DNA from: Streptomyces malaysiensis subsp. samsunensis
Lineage (GTDB): Bacteria > Actinomycetota > Actinomycetes > Streptomycetales > Streptomycetaceae
Length of the DNA stretch: 64,000 nt
Direction: 5' to 3'
Assembly (NCBI RefSeq): GCF_024519315.1
Contig: NZ_JANIIC010000008.1
Span: 1 to 64,000, forward strand
Under the pieces are notes generated by a model. The model did no database searches. It saw nothing but the letters and a program-made list of their open reading frames with translations, and was not told where the DNA came from. The position numbers and the translations under genes are program-made. Position 1 is the first letter of the stretch. Every line of letters begins with the position of its first letter. Below, piece by piece: positions 34,913-43,078 of the stretch.

Positions 34913-35470
34913 GTGTCCGAGGAGTCCACGCTGTCCAGGTCCAGGTCCCGCGCCACAGCCTCCCGCCTCGACCGGCTCAACACCGCCCCCGCCGACGCGG
35001 CCGAGGCCGCGCTGCTGTCCTGCTGTGGCAGCCGCCGCTGGGCCCGGCTGATCGCGGCCCACCGCCCGTACCCCGATCTGGAGGCGCTGCTGGCCGCCGG
35101 GGACGAGGCCAGCTATGACCTCACCCCCGCCGACCTGGACGAGGCGCTCGCGGACGAGTCGGTCGTCGGCCATGAGCTGCCGCCCGCGGACAGCCTGGGG
35201 TCACTGGCCGCCCATACCGCACTCCAGGCCGCCCATGACGCGTACGAGCGTCGATTCGGTCACGTTTTCGTCATCTGTCTGGATGGTCTGCGGCCCGAGG
35301 AGCGGCTGGACCGGCTACTGACCGGGATCCGGGACCGGCTGGGCAACGAACGGGAGAAGGAGCGGGACAACACCGCCGAGGAGCTGCGGTGCATCGCCCG
35401 CGGCAGGCTCGTCCGACTGACCGGAAATCGGTCCCTTATGCCGGAAGTGCCCGGGTTCCGAATCGCATGA
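34913..35470 (+). CDS. OHCU-decarboxylase-like protein
   Basis: 185 residues, alpha-helical. The C-terminal half fits 2-oxo-4-hydroxy-4-carboxy-5-ureidoimidazoline decarboxylase (YERRFGHVFVICLDG, RLGNEREKERDNTAEELRCI, ARGRLVRL). The usual active-site HPxLG block is replaced by AAHRPYPDLEALL, as I recall for actinobacterial members. The family acts late in urate breakdown to allantoin, but no uricase or transthyretin-like gene is adjacent, so substrate is uncertain. Start GTG chosen because it begins the conserved region; no strong ribosome site. Confidence 0.72.
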   Translation: MSEESTLSRSRSRATASRLDRLNTAPADAAEAALLSCCGSRRWARLIAAHRPYPDLEALLAAGDEASYDLTPADLDEALADESVVGHELPPADSLGSLAAHTALQAAHDAYERRFGHVFVICLDGLRPEERLDRLLTGIRDRLGNEREKERDNTAEELRCIARGRLVRLTGNRSLMPEVPGFRIA

Positions 35471-35627
35471 TCGCCCTTCCGTGCCTGTTTGATCACACCT
35501 GAGCCCCCCCGGACCGCCCCTCCGACAGCACGTCGGTACGATGGCCAGGGCCGGTGGACCGTACCCGGCCGGGCCCGACCGACCGCGAAGCCGGCAGGCC
35601 CCAATCCCGCTTCCGGAGGGTTTTTCC

Positions 35628-36008
35628 GTGCCGGCTGGAACGCTGTATCGCGGCCGGGAAGGTATGTGGTCCTGGGTGGCTCATCGAGTCACCGGCGTCC
35701 TCATCTTCTTCTTCCTGTTCGTACATGTGCTGGACACCTCGCTGGTCCGCGTCTCGCCCGAGGCGTACGACAACGTGGTCGCCACATACAAGAATCCCGT
35801 CGTGAACCTGATGGAGTACGGCCTGGTGGCCGCCATCCTGTTTCACGCCCTGAACGGCCTTCGTGTCATCGCCGTCGACTTCTGGTCCAAGGGGCCGAGG
35901 TACCAGCGCCAGATGCTCTGGGCCGTCGTCGGCGTCTGGGTCGTGCTGATGGCCGGTGCCTTCTACCCGGTCCTCCAGCACACGCTGCGCGAACTGTTCG
36001 GGAGCTGA
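35628..36008 (+). CDS. sdhC: Succinate dehydrogenase cytochrome b556 subunit
   Basis: 126 residues, three transmembrane helices. The first carries WVAHRVTGV and FVHVLDTS with heme/quinone-site His, the second FHALNGLRV. Start is GTG with CGGAGGG seven nt upstream. It is the first gene of sdhCDAB and anchors the catalytic dimer to the membrane, passing electrons to menaquinone. A TACGAT hexamer at 35537-35542 could be the operon's -10. Confidence 0.92.
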   Translation: MPAGTLYRGREGMWSWVAHRVTGVLIFFFLFVHVLDTSLVRVSPEAYDNVVATYKNPVVNLMEYGLVAAILFHALNGLRVIAVDFWSKGPRYQRQMLWAVVGVWVVLMAGAFYPVLQHTLRELFGS

Positions 36009-36013
36009 CGCAC

Positions 36014-36484
36014 ATGTCCGCCGAGACCACCACCCCCGCGAGCGACTCGGTCACCGGGTACGACGTGGATCATCCGGCCCCGGTCATCGAGCCGCCGCGG
36101 GCCCGCACCCGCAAGACGCCCAGGGCGACCCGTACCAACTTCGAGATGTACGGCTGGCTCTTCATGCGCCTGTCCGGCGTCCTGCTGGTCGTCCTGGTCC
36201 TGGGCCATCTGCTGATCCAGCTGGTTCTGGACGGCGGTGTCACCAAGATCGGTTTCGCCTTCGTGGCCGGCCGCTGGGCCTCGCCGTTCTGGCAGGCATG
36301 GGATCTGATCATGCTCTGGCTCGCCACGCTGCATGGCGCGAACGGCCTGCGCACGATCATCAACGACTACGCGGAGCGGGACAACACCCGCCTGTGGCTG
36401 AAGGCGCTGCTCTACACGGCGGCAGGATTCACCATCGTGCTCGGCACCCTGGTGATCTTCACCTTCGACCCGAACATCCGCTAG
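36014..36484 (+). CDS. sdhD: Succinate dehydrogenase hydrophobic anchor subunit
   Basis: 156 residues: a ~45-residue hydrophilic N-terminus, then three transmembrane helices. Conserved features are RLSGVLLVVLVLGHLL (heme-ligand region) and ATLHGANGLRTIINDY. It starts six bp after the sdhC stop. Together with SdhC it forms the membrane domain of complex II. Confidence 0.92.
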   Translation: MSAETTTPASDSVTGYDVDHPAPVIEPPRARTRKTPRATRTNFEMYGWLFMRLSGVLLVVLVLGHLLIQLVLDGGVTKIGFAFVAGRWASPFWQAWDLIMLWLATLHGANGLRTIINDYAERDNTRLWLKALLYTAAGFTIVLGTLVIFTFDPNIR

Positions 36485-36506
36485 GCCCCGGGGCTGAGGT
36501 ATCCAC

Positions 36507-38261
36507 ATGAAGATCCATAAGTACGACACCGTCATCGTCGGCGCCGGCGGGGCCGGAATGCGCGCGGCCATCGAGTCCACCAAGCGCAGCCGCACCGCGG
36601 TGCTGACCAAGCTCTACCCGACCCGCTCCCACACCGGCGCCGCGCAGGGCGGTATGGCCGCCGCCCTCGCCAACGTCGAGGAGGACAACTGGGAGTGGCA
36701 CACCTTCGACACGATCAAGGGCGGTGACTACCTGGTCGACCAGGACGCCGCCGAGATCCTGGCGAAGGAGGCCATCGACTCGGTCCTGGACCTGGAGAAG
36801 ATGGGCCTGCCGTTCAACCGGACCCCGAACGGCACCATCGACCAGCGCCGCTTCGGCGGCCACAGCCGCAACCACGGCGAGGCCCCGGTCCGCCGGTCCT
36901 GCTACGCCTCGGACCGCACCGGCCACATGATCCTCCAGACGCTGTACCAGAACTGCGTCAAGGAGGGTGTGGAGTTCTTCAACGAGTTCTACGTCCTGGA
37001 CCTGCTGCTCACCGAGGTCGACGGGGTCAAGCGCACCGCCGGTGTGGTGGCCTACGAACTGGCCACCGGTGAGCTGCACGTCTTCCAGGCGAAGGCCGTC
37101 GTCTTCGCCTCGGGCGGCTGCGGCAAGTTCTTCAAGGTGACCTCCAACGCCCACACCCTCACCGGTGACGGCCAGGCAGTCGCCTACCGGCGCGGGCTGC
37201 CGCTGGAGGACATGGAGTTCTTCCAGTTCCACCCGACCGGCATCTGGCGCATGGGCATCCTGCTCACGGAGGGCGCCCGCGGTGAGGGCGGCATCCTCCG
37301 CAACAAGGACGGCGAGCGCTTCATGGAGAAGTACGCGCCGGTCATGAAGGACCTCGCCTCGCGCGATGTGGTCTCGCGCTCCATCTACACGGAGATCCGC
37401 GAGGGCCGCGGCTGCGGTCCCGAGGGCGACCACGTCTATCTGGACCTCACCCACCTGCCGCCGGAGCAGCTGGACGCCAAGCTGCCCGACATCACCGAGT
37501 TCGCACGGACCTACCTGGGCATCGAGCCGTACACCGACCCGATCCCGATCCAGCCGACCGCGCACTACACGATGGGCGGCATCCCGACCAACGTCCAGGG
37601 CGAGGTGCTGGCGGACAACGACACCGTCATCCCGGGCCTGTACGCGGCCGGCGAGGTCGCCTGCGTCTCGGTGCACGGCGCCAACCGCCTGGGCACCAAC
37701 TCGCTGCTCGACATCAACGTCTTCGGCCGCCGGGCGGGCATCGCCGCCGCGGAGTACGCCGCCACGGCCGACTTCGTCGAGCTTCCGGAGGACCCGGCCG
37801 CGTTCGTCGTCGGCCAGGTGGAGAACCTGCGGGACGCGACCGGCACCGAGCGGGTCACCGAGGTCCGCAAGGCGCTCCAGGAGACCATGGACAAGAACGT
37901 CATGGTCTTCCGCACCGAGCAGACGCTCAAGGAGGCCGTCGAGGAGATCGGCCATCTGAGGGAGCGCTACAAGAACGTCAGCGTCCAGGACAAGGGCAAG
38001 CGGTTCAACACCGATCTGCTGGAGGCCATCGAGCTGGGCAACCTGCTCGACCTGGCCGAGGTCATGGCCATCTCCGCACTGGCCCGCAAGGAGTCGCGCG
38101 GCGGCCACTACCGCGAGGACTATCCGAACCGCGACGACGTCAACTTCATGCGGCACACCATGGCGTACCGAGAGGTGGGCGCGGACGGCGCCGAGTCCAT
38201 CCGCCTCGACTACAAGCCGGTCGTGCAGACCCGCTACCAGCCGATGGAGCGTAAGTACTGA
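36507..38261 (+). CDS. sdhA: Succinate dehydrogenase flavoprotein subunit
   Basis: 584 residues. N-terminal FAD-binding [11 protein letters not shown]; the covalent-FAD His lies in [11 protein letters not shown]; the catalytic region has HPTGI and the active-site Arg in EGARGEGG; C-terminal [18 protein letters not shown]. Oxidises succinate to fumarate in the TCA cycle at the cytosolic face of the membrane. ATG start; its TGA overlaps the sdhB ATG by one base. Confidence 0.97.
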   Translation: MKIHKYDTVIVGAGGAGMRAAIESTKRSRTAVLTKLYPTRSHTGAAQGGMAAALANVEEDNWEWHTFDTIKGGDYLVDQDAAEILAKEAIDSVLDLEKMGLPFNRTPNGTIDQRRFGGHSRNHGEAPVRRSCYASDRTGHMILQTLYQNCVKEGVEFFNEFYVLDLLLTEVDGVKRTAGVVAYELATGELHVFQAKAVVFASGGCGKFFKVTSNAHTLTGDGQAVAYRRGLPLEDMEFFQFHPTGIWRMGILLTEGARGEGGILRNKDGERFMEKYAPVMKDLASRDVVSRSIYTEIREGRGCGPEGDHVYLDLTHLPPEQLDAKLPDITEFARTYLGIEPYTDPIPIQPTAHYTMGGIPTNVQGEVLADNDTVIPGLYAAGEVACVSVHGANRLGTNSLLDINVFGRRAGIAAAEYAATADFVELPEDPAAFVVGQVENLRDATGTERVTEVRKALQETMDKNVMVFRTEQTLKEAVEEIGHLRERYKNVSVQDKGKRFNTDLLEAIELGNLLDLAEVMAISALARKESRGGHYREDYPNRDDVNFMRHTMAYREVGADGAESIRLDYKPVVQTRYQPMERKY

Positions 38262-39034
38262 TGAGCACCCCCACGCTTGAGAAGCCCGACCAGGCCCCCG
38301 AGGCGGCCGACGCCACCGCCTCGCACCTGATCACCGTCACCTTCCGGATCCGGCGCTTCAACCCGGAGGTCTCGGACCAGGCGGTCTGGGAGGACTTCCA
38401 GATCGACATCGATCCGAAGGAGCGCGTCCTCGACGGTCTCCACAAGATCAAGTGGGACCTGGACGGCACCCTGACCTTCCGCCGCTCCTGCGCCCACGGC
38501 ATCTGCGGATCCGACGCGATGCGGATCAACGGCCGCAACCGGCTGGCCTGCAAGACGCTGATCAAGGACATCAGCCCGGACAAGCCCATCACGGTCGAGC
38601 CGATCAAGGGGCTCACGGTCCTCAAGGACCTGATCGTGGACATGGAGCCGTTCTTCCAGGCGTACCGCGATGTGATGCCCTTCCTGATCACGACGGGCAA
38701 CGAGCCGACGCGTGAGCGGCTCCAGTCCGCGGAGGACCGCGCGCGGTTCGACGACACCACCAAGTGCATCCTGTGCGCCGCGTGCACCTCGTCGTGCCCG
38801 GTGTTCTGGAACGACGGCCAGTACTTCGGCCCGGCGGCGATCGTCAACGCGCACCGCTTCATCTTCGACTCCCGTGACGAGGGCGGTGAGCAGCGGCTGG
38901 AGATCCTGAACGACAAGGACGGCGTCTGGCGCTGCCGTACCACCTTCAACTGCACCGAGGCGTGCCCGCGGGGCATCGAGGTCACGAAGGCCATTCAGGA
39001 GGTCAAGCGGGCGCTGATCACGCGGCGCTTCTGA
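38261..39034 (+). CDS. sdhB: Succinate dehydrogenase iron-sulfur subunit
   Basis: 257 residues. The N-terminal 2Fe-2S domain has CAHGICGSDAM; the C-terminal half carries the two ferredoxin-type cysteine sets CILCAACTSSCP and CTEACPRGI for the 4Fe-4S and 3Fe-4S clusters. Transfers electrons from SdhA to the membrane subunits. Last gene of sdhCDAB, followed by a 12-bp stem terminator. Confidence 0.97.
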   Translation: MSTPTLEKPDQAPEAADATASHLITVTFRIRRFNPEVSDQAVWEDFQIDIDPKERVLDGLHKIKWDLDGTLTFRRSCAHGICGSDAMRINGRNRLACKTLIKDISPDKPITVEPIKGLTVLKDLIVDMEPFFQAYRDVMPFLITTGNEPTRERLQSAEDRARFDDTTKCILCAACTSSCPVFWNDGQYFGPAAIVNAHRFIFDSRDEGGEQRLEILNDKDGVWRCRTTFNCTEACPRGIEVTKAIQEVKRALITRRF

Positions 39035-39077
39035 GGCGCTGAGTTTGGCTCGGAGTTCGCGGCGCTGAGTTCGTGGG

Positions 39078-39121
39078 CGAAGGCCCCGCTTCCCGGACGA
39101 CATCCGGGGGCGGGGCCTTCG
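39078..39121 (+). terminator. Terminator of the sdh operon
   Basis: CGAAGGCCCCGC (39078-39089) pairs perfectly with GCGGGGCCTTCG (39110-39121), 44 bp after the sdhB stop. Confidence 0.85.
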
Positions 39122-39154
39122 TCATGGCGGGTCGCCTTGGGCGCGTAGGGCTAT

Positions 39155-39262
39155 GGGGTGTCCGACGGATCTTGACGCTTGCCGCGGGCGACTCACCTCC
39201 CCGCCCCTGCCCCGCGGCGGAGCCGCATATCGATGCTTCGGGAAGGGGCGGGGAGGGGAAAG
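39155..39262 (-). repeat. Inverted copy of the 25-kb dispersed repeat
   Basis: Read on the minus strand, 39155-39212 runs GGGGCGGGGAGG, CCGCGGCAAGCGTCAAG, ATCCGTCGGACACC, the same module order as in the 25.4-26.0 kb array. The plus-strand GGGAAGGGGCGGGGAGGGG at 39240-39259 gives the element inverted ends. Confidence 0.7.
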
Positions 39263-39287
39263 CCGCCGGGCACCGCGCAGACCAGGC

Positions 39288-39317
39288 TATACACACGAGG
39301 TATACACATCACGTATA
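39288..39317. promoter_or_regulatory. Tandem TATAC-N7-GTATA operator over a -10 box
   Basis: Two overlapping perfect inverted repeats, TATAC-N7-GTATA at 39288-39304 and 39301-39317, share a 13-bp period. The right end overlaps TATAGT (39314-39319), a near-consensus -10 seven nt before the ATG of the VanZ/RDD gene. Very likely a repressor site. Confidence 0.6.
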
Positions 39318-39326
39318 GTCGTGCTC

Positions 39327-41006
39327 ATGGCCACCGCCTACCTTCTGCCGATCAAGACCGCCGCCGCCCTCTTCCCGCTGCTGGCACTGGTGTTACTCCT
39401 GCCGACAGCCGTCCTCCTGTACCGCCGTCATGGCGTGATGTCCCGGGGGCGGACGCTGTCGGTGTACGGCTTCCTCTACTACTCGCTCACCGCCTTCTGT
39501 ATGACGATCGTGCCGCTGCCGAAGCAGACCGCCGATATGTGTCAGCGGTTCGCGATGGTGGCCCATCCGCAGTGGATGCCCGGGAACACCTTCAGAGACA
39601 TCTGGAAAGAGGCCGACCACAAGATCGGGCTGAACGCGCTGGTCCTCCAGAACCCCGCCGTCGCCGGAACCCTCTTCAATCTGCTACTGCTTCTGCCGCT
39701 CGGCATCTTCCTGCGCTATCACTTCGTGCGCTCGCTGCGCGCCACCGCCCTTATCGGATTCACGGTCTCGCTGTTCTTCGAGCTGACGCAGTGGACCGGG
39801 GTGTGGGGCCTCTACAACTGCCCGTACCGGCTCTTCGACGTGGACGACCTGATCGTCAACACGGCGGGGGCGATGGCCGGTTGGCTGCTGGCCGGACCGG
39901 TCGCGCGGATGCTGCCCACGCTGGAGACGCTGGACGGGCGGGCGCTCGCGACACGTCCGGCTCCGTTCGGGCGGCGGCTGACGGCGCTGGTCGTGGATGT
40001 GGCCGGATATGTCCTTGCATCGGTGTTCGCCATGGCCGTGATGACCTTTCAGAGCGGTACGGCCCCGACATGGACGCCGATCGCGATCTTCGTCGCCTGG
40101 TTCGTACTCCTGCCGCTGGCGACCGGCACGACACCCGGAAAGCTGCTGCTGCTGCTGAAGTTGGTGGCGGACGACGGCGGCCCGCTGCTGCCCTGGCGGC
40201 TCACTCTGCGGGCGCTGCTACTCGGGGCGCTGGCGATGCCGTTCCTGTCGGGGCTGTTCCTGGCCGTGGTGATCCTGCTGAACGAGCCGTACCCGTCCGT
40301 CCTGTTCACCACCGTCCGCGACTCGGGCGCCCAAGGCGCGGCGGCGGTGCTCACGGCGCTGAGCCCCGGTCAACTGCTGGCGGTGCTGGCCGGGTTCACG
40401 CTGACCGTGACCTGCGTACGGAAGACGCTGCGCCACCCGGACCGGCTCGCACCGCACGACCGTATCTCGGGCATCCGCAACGCCACGCTGCCGCACAGCC
40501 GAGCGATACGGGCCGCGCAGACCGCCGCGAAGGGCCGGGCCGCGGAAACCGCAGGGGATGCTGCGGGGGCCACGCGGGACGCCGCGAGGGGCGCGGGGGA
40601 CGCCGCGAGGGCCGCACGAGACACCGCAGGGGCCGCACCAGACACCGCAGGGGCCGCACCAGACACCGCAGGGGCCGCACCAGACACCGCGGGGGCCGCG
40701 CGGGACGCCACGGGGGCCGCGGGAGCCGCACGAGACGCCGCGGGAGCCACCGGGGATGCTGCGGGGGCCACGCGCGGTACCGCAGGGGCCACGCGGGCCG
40801 CGCGGGACGCCACGGGAGCCGACACGCAGGCCGCCGCACGGCCCGGCGACCGGGCCGCTCCGGTCGCGGTCGCGACCGCGCAGGACGCCGACGACGGGCC
40901 CGCGGACGCTTCCTGCCGTCCGCTGGCCACCACGGCCACCATGGCCACCGCGGCAACCACCGGCTCGGCGGCGGAGGCTCAGCGGTCCGCCGCCGACTCC
41001 CGCTGA
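39327..41006 (+). CDS. VanZ/RDD domain membrane protein with repetitive C-terminal tail
   Basis: 559 residues. Residues ~1-200 form a VanZ-like domain (four or five helices; LFNLLLLLPLGIFLRY, ELTQWTGVWGL, RLFDVDDLIVNTAGA). Residues ~210-370 form an RDD-like domain (GRRLTALVVDVAGY, GTTPGKLLLLLKL). The last ~170 residues are a tail of seven-residue repeats (AGAAPDT). Codon 23 is TTA (39393-39395), implying bldA-dependent translation. Leaderless-type start. VanZ proteins affect glycopeptide or envelope stress tolerance, but the exact function is unknown. Confidence 0.82.
   Translation: MATAYLLPIKTAAALFPLLALVLLLPTAVLLYRRHGVMSRGRTLSVYGFLYYSLTAFCMTIVPLPKQTADMCQRFAMVAHPQWMPGNTFRDIWKEADHKIGLNALVLQNPAVAGTLFNLLLLLPLGIFLRYHFVRSLRATALIGFTVSLFFELTQWTGVWGLYNCPYRLFDVDDLIVNTAGAMAGWLLAGPVARMLPTLETLDGRALATRPAPFGRRLTALVVDVAGYVLASVFAMAVMTFQSGTAPTWTPIAIFVAWFVLLPLATGTTPGKLLLLLKLVADDGGPLLPWRLTLRALLLGALAMPFLSGLFLAVVILLNEPYPSVLFTTVRDSGAQGAAAVLTALSPGQLLAVLAGFTLTVTCVRKTLRHPDRLAPHDRISGIRNATLPHSRAIRAAQTAAKGRAAETAGDAAGATRDAARGAGDAARAARDTAGAAPDTAGAAPDTAGAAPDTAGAARDATGAAGAARDAAGATGDAAGATRGTAGATRAARDATGADTQAAARPGDRAAPVAVATAQDADDGPADASCRPLATTATMATAATTGSAAEAQRSAADSR
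40551..40820. repeat. 21-bp in-frame repeats coding the VanZ/RDD tail
   Basis: About a dozen 21-bp units, three of them identical (GCAGGGGCCGCACCAGACACC). Each codes AGAAPDT-like heptads. Confidence 0.9.
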
Positions 41007-41031
41007 TACGGGGCGGGCTGGCGGCGTTCGC

Positions 41032-42633
41032 TCAGGCGCGGGTCGAGGCGAGCTCCACCACGGTGACGTCCGGGGGCGCCCCGACCCGTACCGGCGGGCC
41101 CCAGGCTCCCGCGCCGCGGGTCACATAGAGCTGGGTGTCGCCGTACCGCTCGAGACCGGCGGCGGTGGGGTTGGCGAGCTCGGCCACGTAGGTGCCGGGC
41201 CACAGCTGACCACCGTGGGTGTGGCCGGACAGCTGGAGGTCGACGCCCGCCTTCACGGCGTCGTGGATCACCACGGGCTGATGGGCGAGCAGCACGGAGG
41301 CGCGCGAACGGTCGCGGTCGCCGAGCGCCTTGCCGAAGTCGGGGCCGTGGCCCTCGCTCTCGCCCGCGACGTCGTTCACCCCGGCGAGATCGAAGCCGGG
41401 CAGCTCGGTGCGTTCGTTCTCCAGAGGGCGCAGGCCCAGTTCGCGCACACGGTCCACCCACTCGTCGGCGCCCGAGTAGTACTCGTGGTTGCCGGTGACG
41501 AAGTAGCTGCCGTGGCGGGCGCTCAGCGCGCGCAGCGGCTCGGCGGCCGGACCGAGGTCCGCGACGCTGCCGTCCACGAGGTCGCCGACGACGGCGACGA
41601 GGTCGGGATTGGTGCGGTTGACCGTCTCGACGACCCGCCGGGTATGGGCGCGGCCGAGGATCGGCCCGAGGTGGATATCGCTGACGACGGCGATCCGGAA
41701 GCCGTGCGCCCCGCGCGGCAGCTTGGCGAGTGGCACGGTGATCCGCTTCACCCTCGGCCCGCGCAGCACGGTGTACGTCCCGTACCCGACCGTCCCGGCG
41801 GCGACGGCGGTGGCCCCGACGGCCACGGCCCGCGCGACAAAGAGCCGCCGAGAGGGCGCGGGGCCCGCACCCTCGGAACCCACGACCCCACCGACGCCCG
41901 CCTCACCCGTGGCGCCCTCCGCCGGACCTTCGACCCCCTTGACCGCACCGTTCGCGACGGCATTCGCCCCACCGTCCGCAACGGCCGCGCCCGTCCCGCC
42001 CGCGGTAGCTGTCACTACGCCGTCCGCGGCGGCCGTGACCGCCTCACCCGTGGCGTCTCCGGCCTTCACCGAGCCGCTGGCCACGGCCGTGCCCGCGCCG
42101 TTGGGCGTCGCCGCTGCGGCGGGCGCGCTGTTGTCGGCGAGCGCCGCCGGCAGCCCGCCCGCCGCCCCGGCGGGTGCCGTCGTCGCGCCATCGGCGTTGC
42201 GCGCGGCGGCGCCCACCGGGGCGCTCGCGGTCGCCGGGGCCCCGCTGGGCGCCGCCGCCGGTCCGGCGGCCGCCGCCGGGCCCCCGGTCGACCGCACATC
42301 AGCGGACTTTTCATGGCGGCCCAGCCACGCCCCCAGCAGAGGCCGTACCGCCTCACCGGCCAGCAGGGCGAGGGTCAGGTACAGAAGCAGGGCGAGCCAG
42401 AGGTAGCCCGGCCAGGCGAGCGCGCGCTGGAGCGGGAAGGGTGCGCCCGCGCGGCCCGCGACCAGCGCACCGACGCTGATCAGCGGCAGCGCGAAGGCCG
42501 CCGCCGTACCCGTACGGCGCGCCCATCCCCCGCGCGCCGTCGTATCGCGGACGAGCCGCCGCCACACGTACCAGTGGACGCCGGTCAGCAGACCGATGGC
42601 GGCCAGTGCGATCAGGACGAAGAGCACGACCAT
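41032..42633 (-). CDS. Membrane-anchored calcineurin-type metallophosphoesterase
   Basis: 533 residues. Three or four N-terminal helices, a very long Ala/Gly/Pro-rich stretch (~105-240), a TAT-like or transmembrane segment (RRLFVARAVAVGATAVAAG), then the catalytic domain with the full metal-site set: SDIHLG, GDLVDG, GNHEYY, LAHQP and GHTHGGQ. Resembles YkuE/YaeI-type phosphodiesterases acting outside the membrane, e.g. on nucleotide-sugar or lipid diphosphates. AAGGGGA lies before the ATG. The low-complexity linker is far longer than usual. Confidence 0.85.
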   Translation of the reverse strand: MVVLFVLIALAAIGLLTGVHWYVWRRLVRDTTARGGWARRTGTAAAFALPLISVGALVAGRAGAPFPLQRALAWPGYLWLALLLYLTLALLAGEAVRPLLGAWLGRHEKSADVRSTGGPAAAAGPAAAPSGAPATASAPVGAAARNADGATTAPAGAAGGLPAALADNSAPAAAATPNGAGTAVASGSVKAGDATGEAVTAAADGVVTATAGGTGAAVADGGANAVANGAVKGVEGPAEGATGEAGVGGVVGSEGAGPAPSRRLFVARAVAVGATAVAAGTVGYGTYTVLRGPRVKRITVPLAKLPRGAHGFRIAVVSDIHLGPILGRAHTRRVVETVNRTNPDLVAVVGDLVDGSVADLGPAAEPLRALSARHGSYFVTGNHEYYSGADEWVDRVRELGLRPLENERTELPGFDLAGVNDVAGESEGHGPDFGKALGDRDRSRASVLLAHQPVVIHDAVKAGVDLQLSGHTHGGQLWPGTYVAELANPTAAGLERYGDTQLYVTRGAGAWGPPVRVGAPPDVTVVELASTRA

Positions 42634-42656
42634 CCCCGGTCCCCTTCCCTAGCGAA

Positions 42657-42705
42657 TAGCGACTGAGCAAACAGCGACTGAGCGAGCAGCGACTGAGCAG
42701 CTGAC
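42657..42705. repeat. 15-bp tandem repeat in a short spacer
   Basis: Three units close to GCGACTGAGCAAACA fill most of the 87-bp gap between the SCO4848-family gene and the metallophosphoesterase gene. Confidence 0.7.
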
Positions 42706-42720
42706 GACTGCCTGGAGCGG

Positions 42721-42972
42721 CTACTCGGAGGCGTCATTCCGACGCAGGGCGCGCACCCCGCGCAACCCGATCAGCCCGATCGCCGTCCCCAAGAGAAACG
42801 AGGTGATCGCGAGCAGCAGATGCACCCAAAAGTACGCGGTGGGATCGCCGGAGTCGTCGAAGGCGAGTCCGCTGGCGTCCTTCCACAAATTTTTGACAAA
42901 GGTGAACCAGATGACCCAGCTCCAGACCCCGAAGGCGAGCAGGAACCAGGACACGGGGCGGCTGAGCTTCAT
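42721..42972 (-). CDS. SCO4848-family small membrane protein
   Basis: 83 residues with two transmembrane helices (residues ~7-28, SWFLLAFGVWSWVIWFTF; ~46-68, FWVHLLLAITSFLLGTAIG). The N-terminus MKLSRPVSWFLL is the hallmark of this actinobacterial family of unknown function. The ATG was chosen over an upstream start that would add 44 hydrophilic residues overlapping the divergent promoter. Divergent from the D-Ala-D-Ala carboxypeptidase gene. Confidence 0.82.
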   Translation of the reverse strand: MKLSRPVSWFLLAFGVWSWVIWFTFVKNLWKDASGLAFDDSGDPTAYFWVHLLLAITSFLLGTAIGLIGLRGVRALRRNDASE

Positions 42973-43078
42973 GGGTTCCAGTATGGGCGCGGCCCCCGAT
43001 ACCTCCACGCGGGGGTCTGTCGTCAATACGTCGGCGCTGCTGTCGCCCTCCTCAGCGACGCCAGGTACGTTCACCTCC

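Noticed and set aside
32534..35470. A 978-codon open frame on the plus strand
   Set aside because: It runs antisense through the DUF4328 leader and the GH20 gene and only its last 185 codons (OHCU-like) have protein-like sequence; the rest is an artefact of high G+C.
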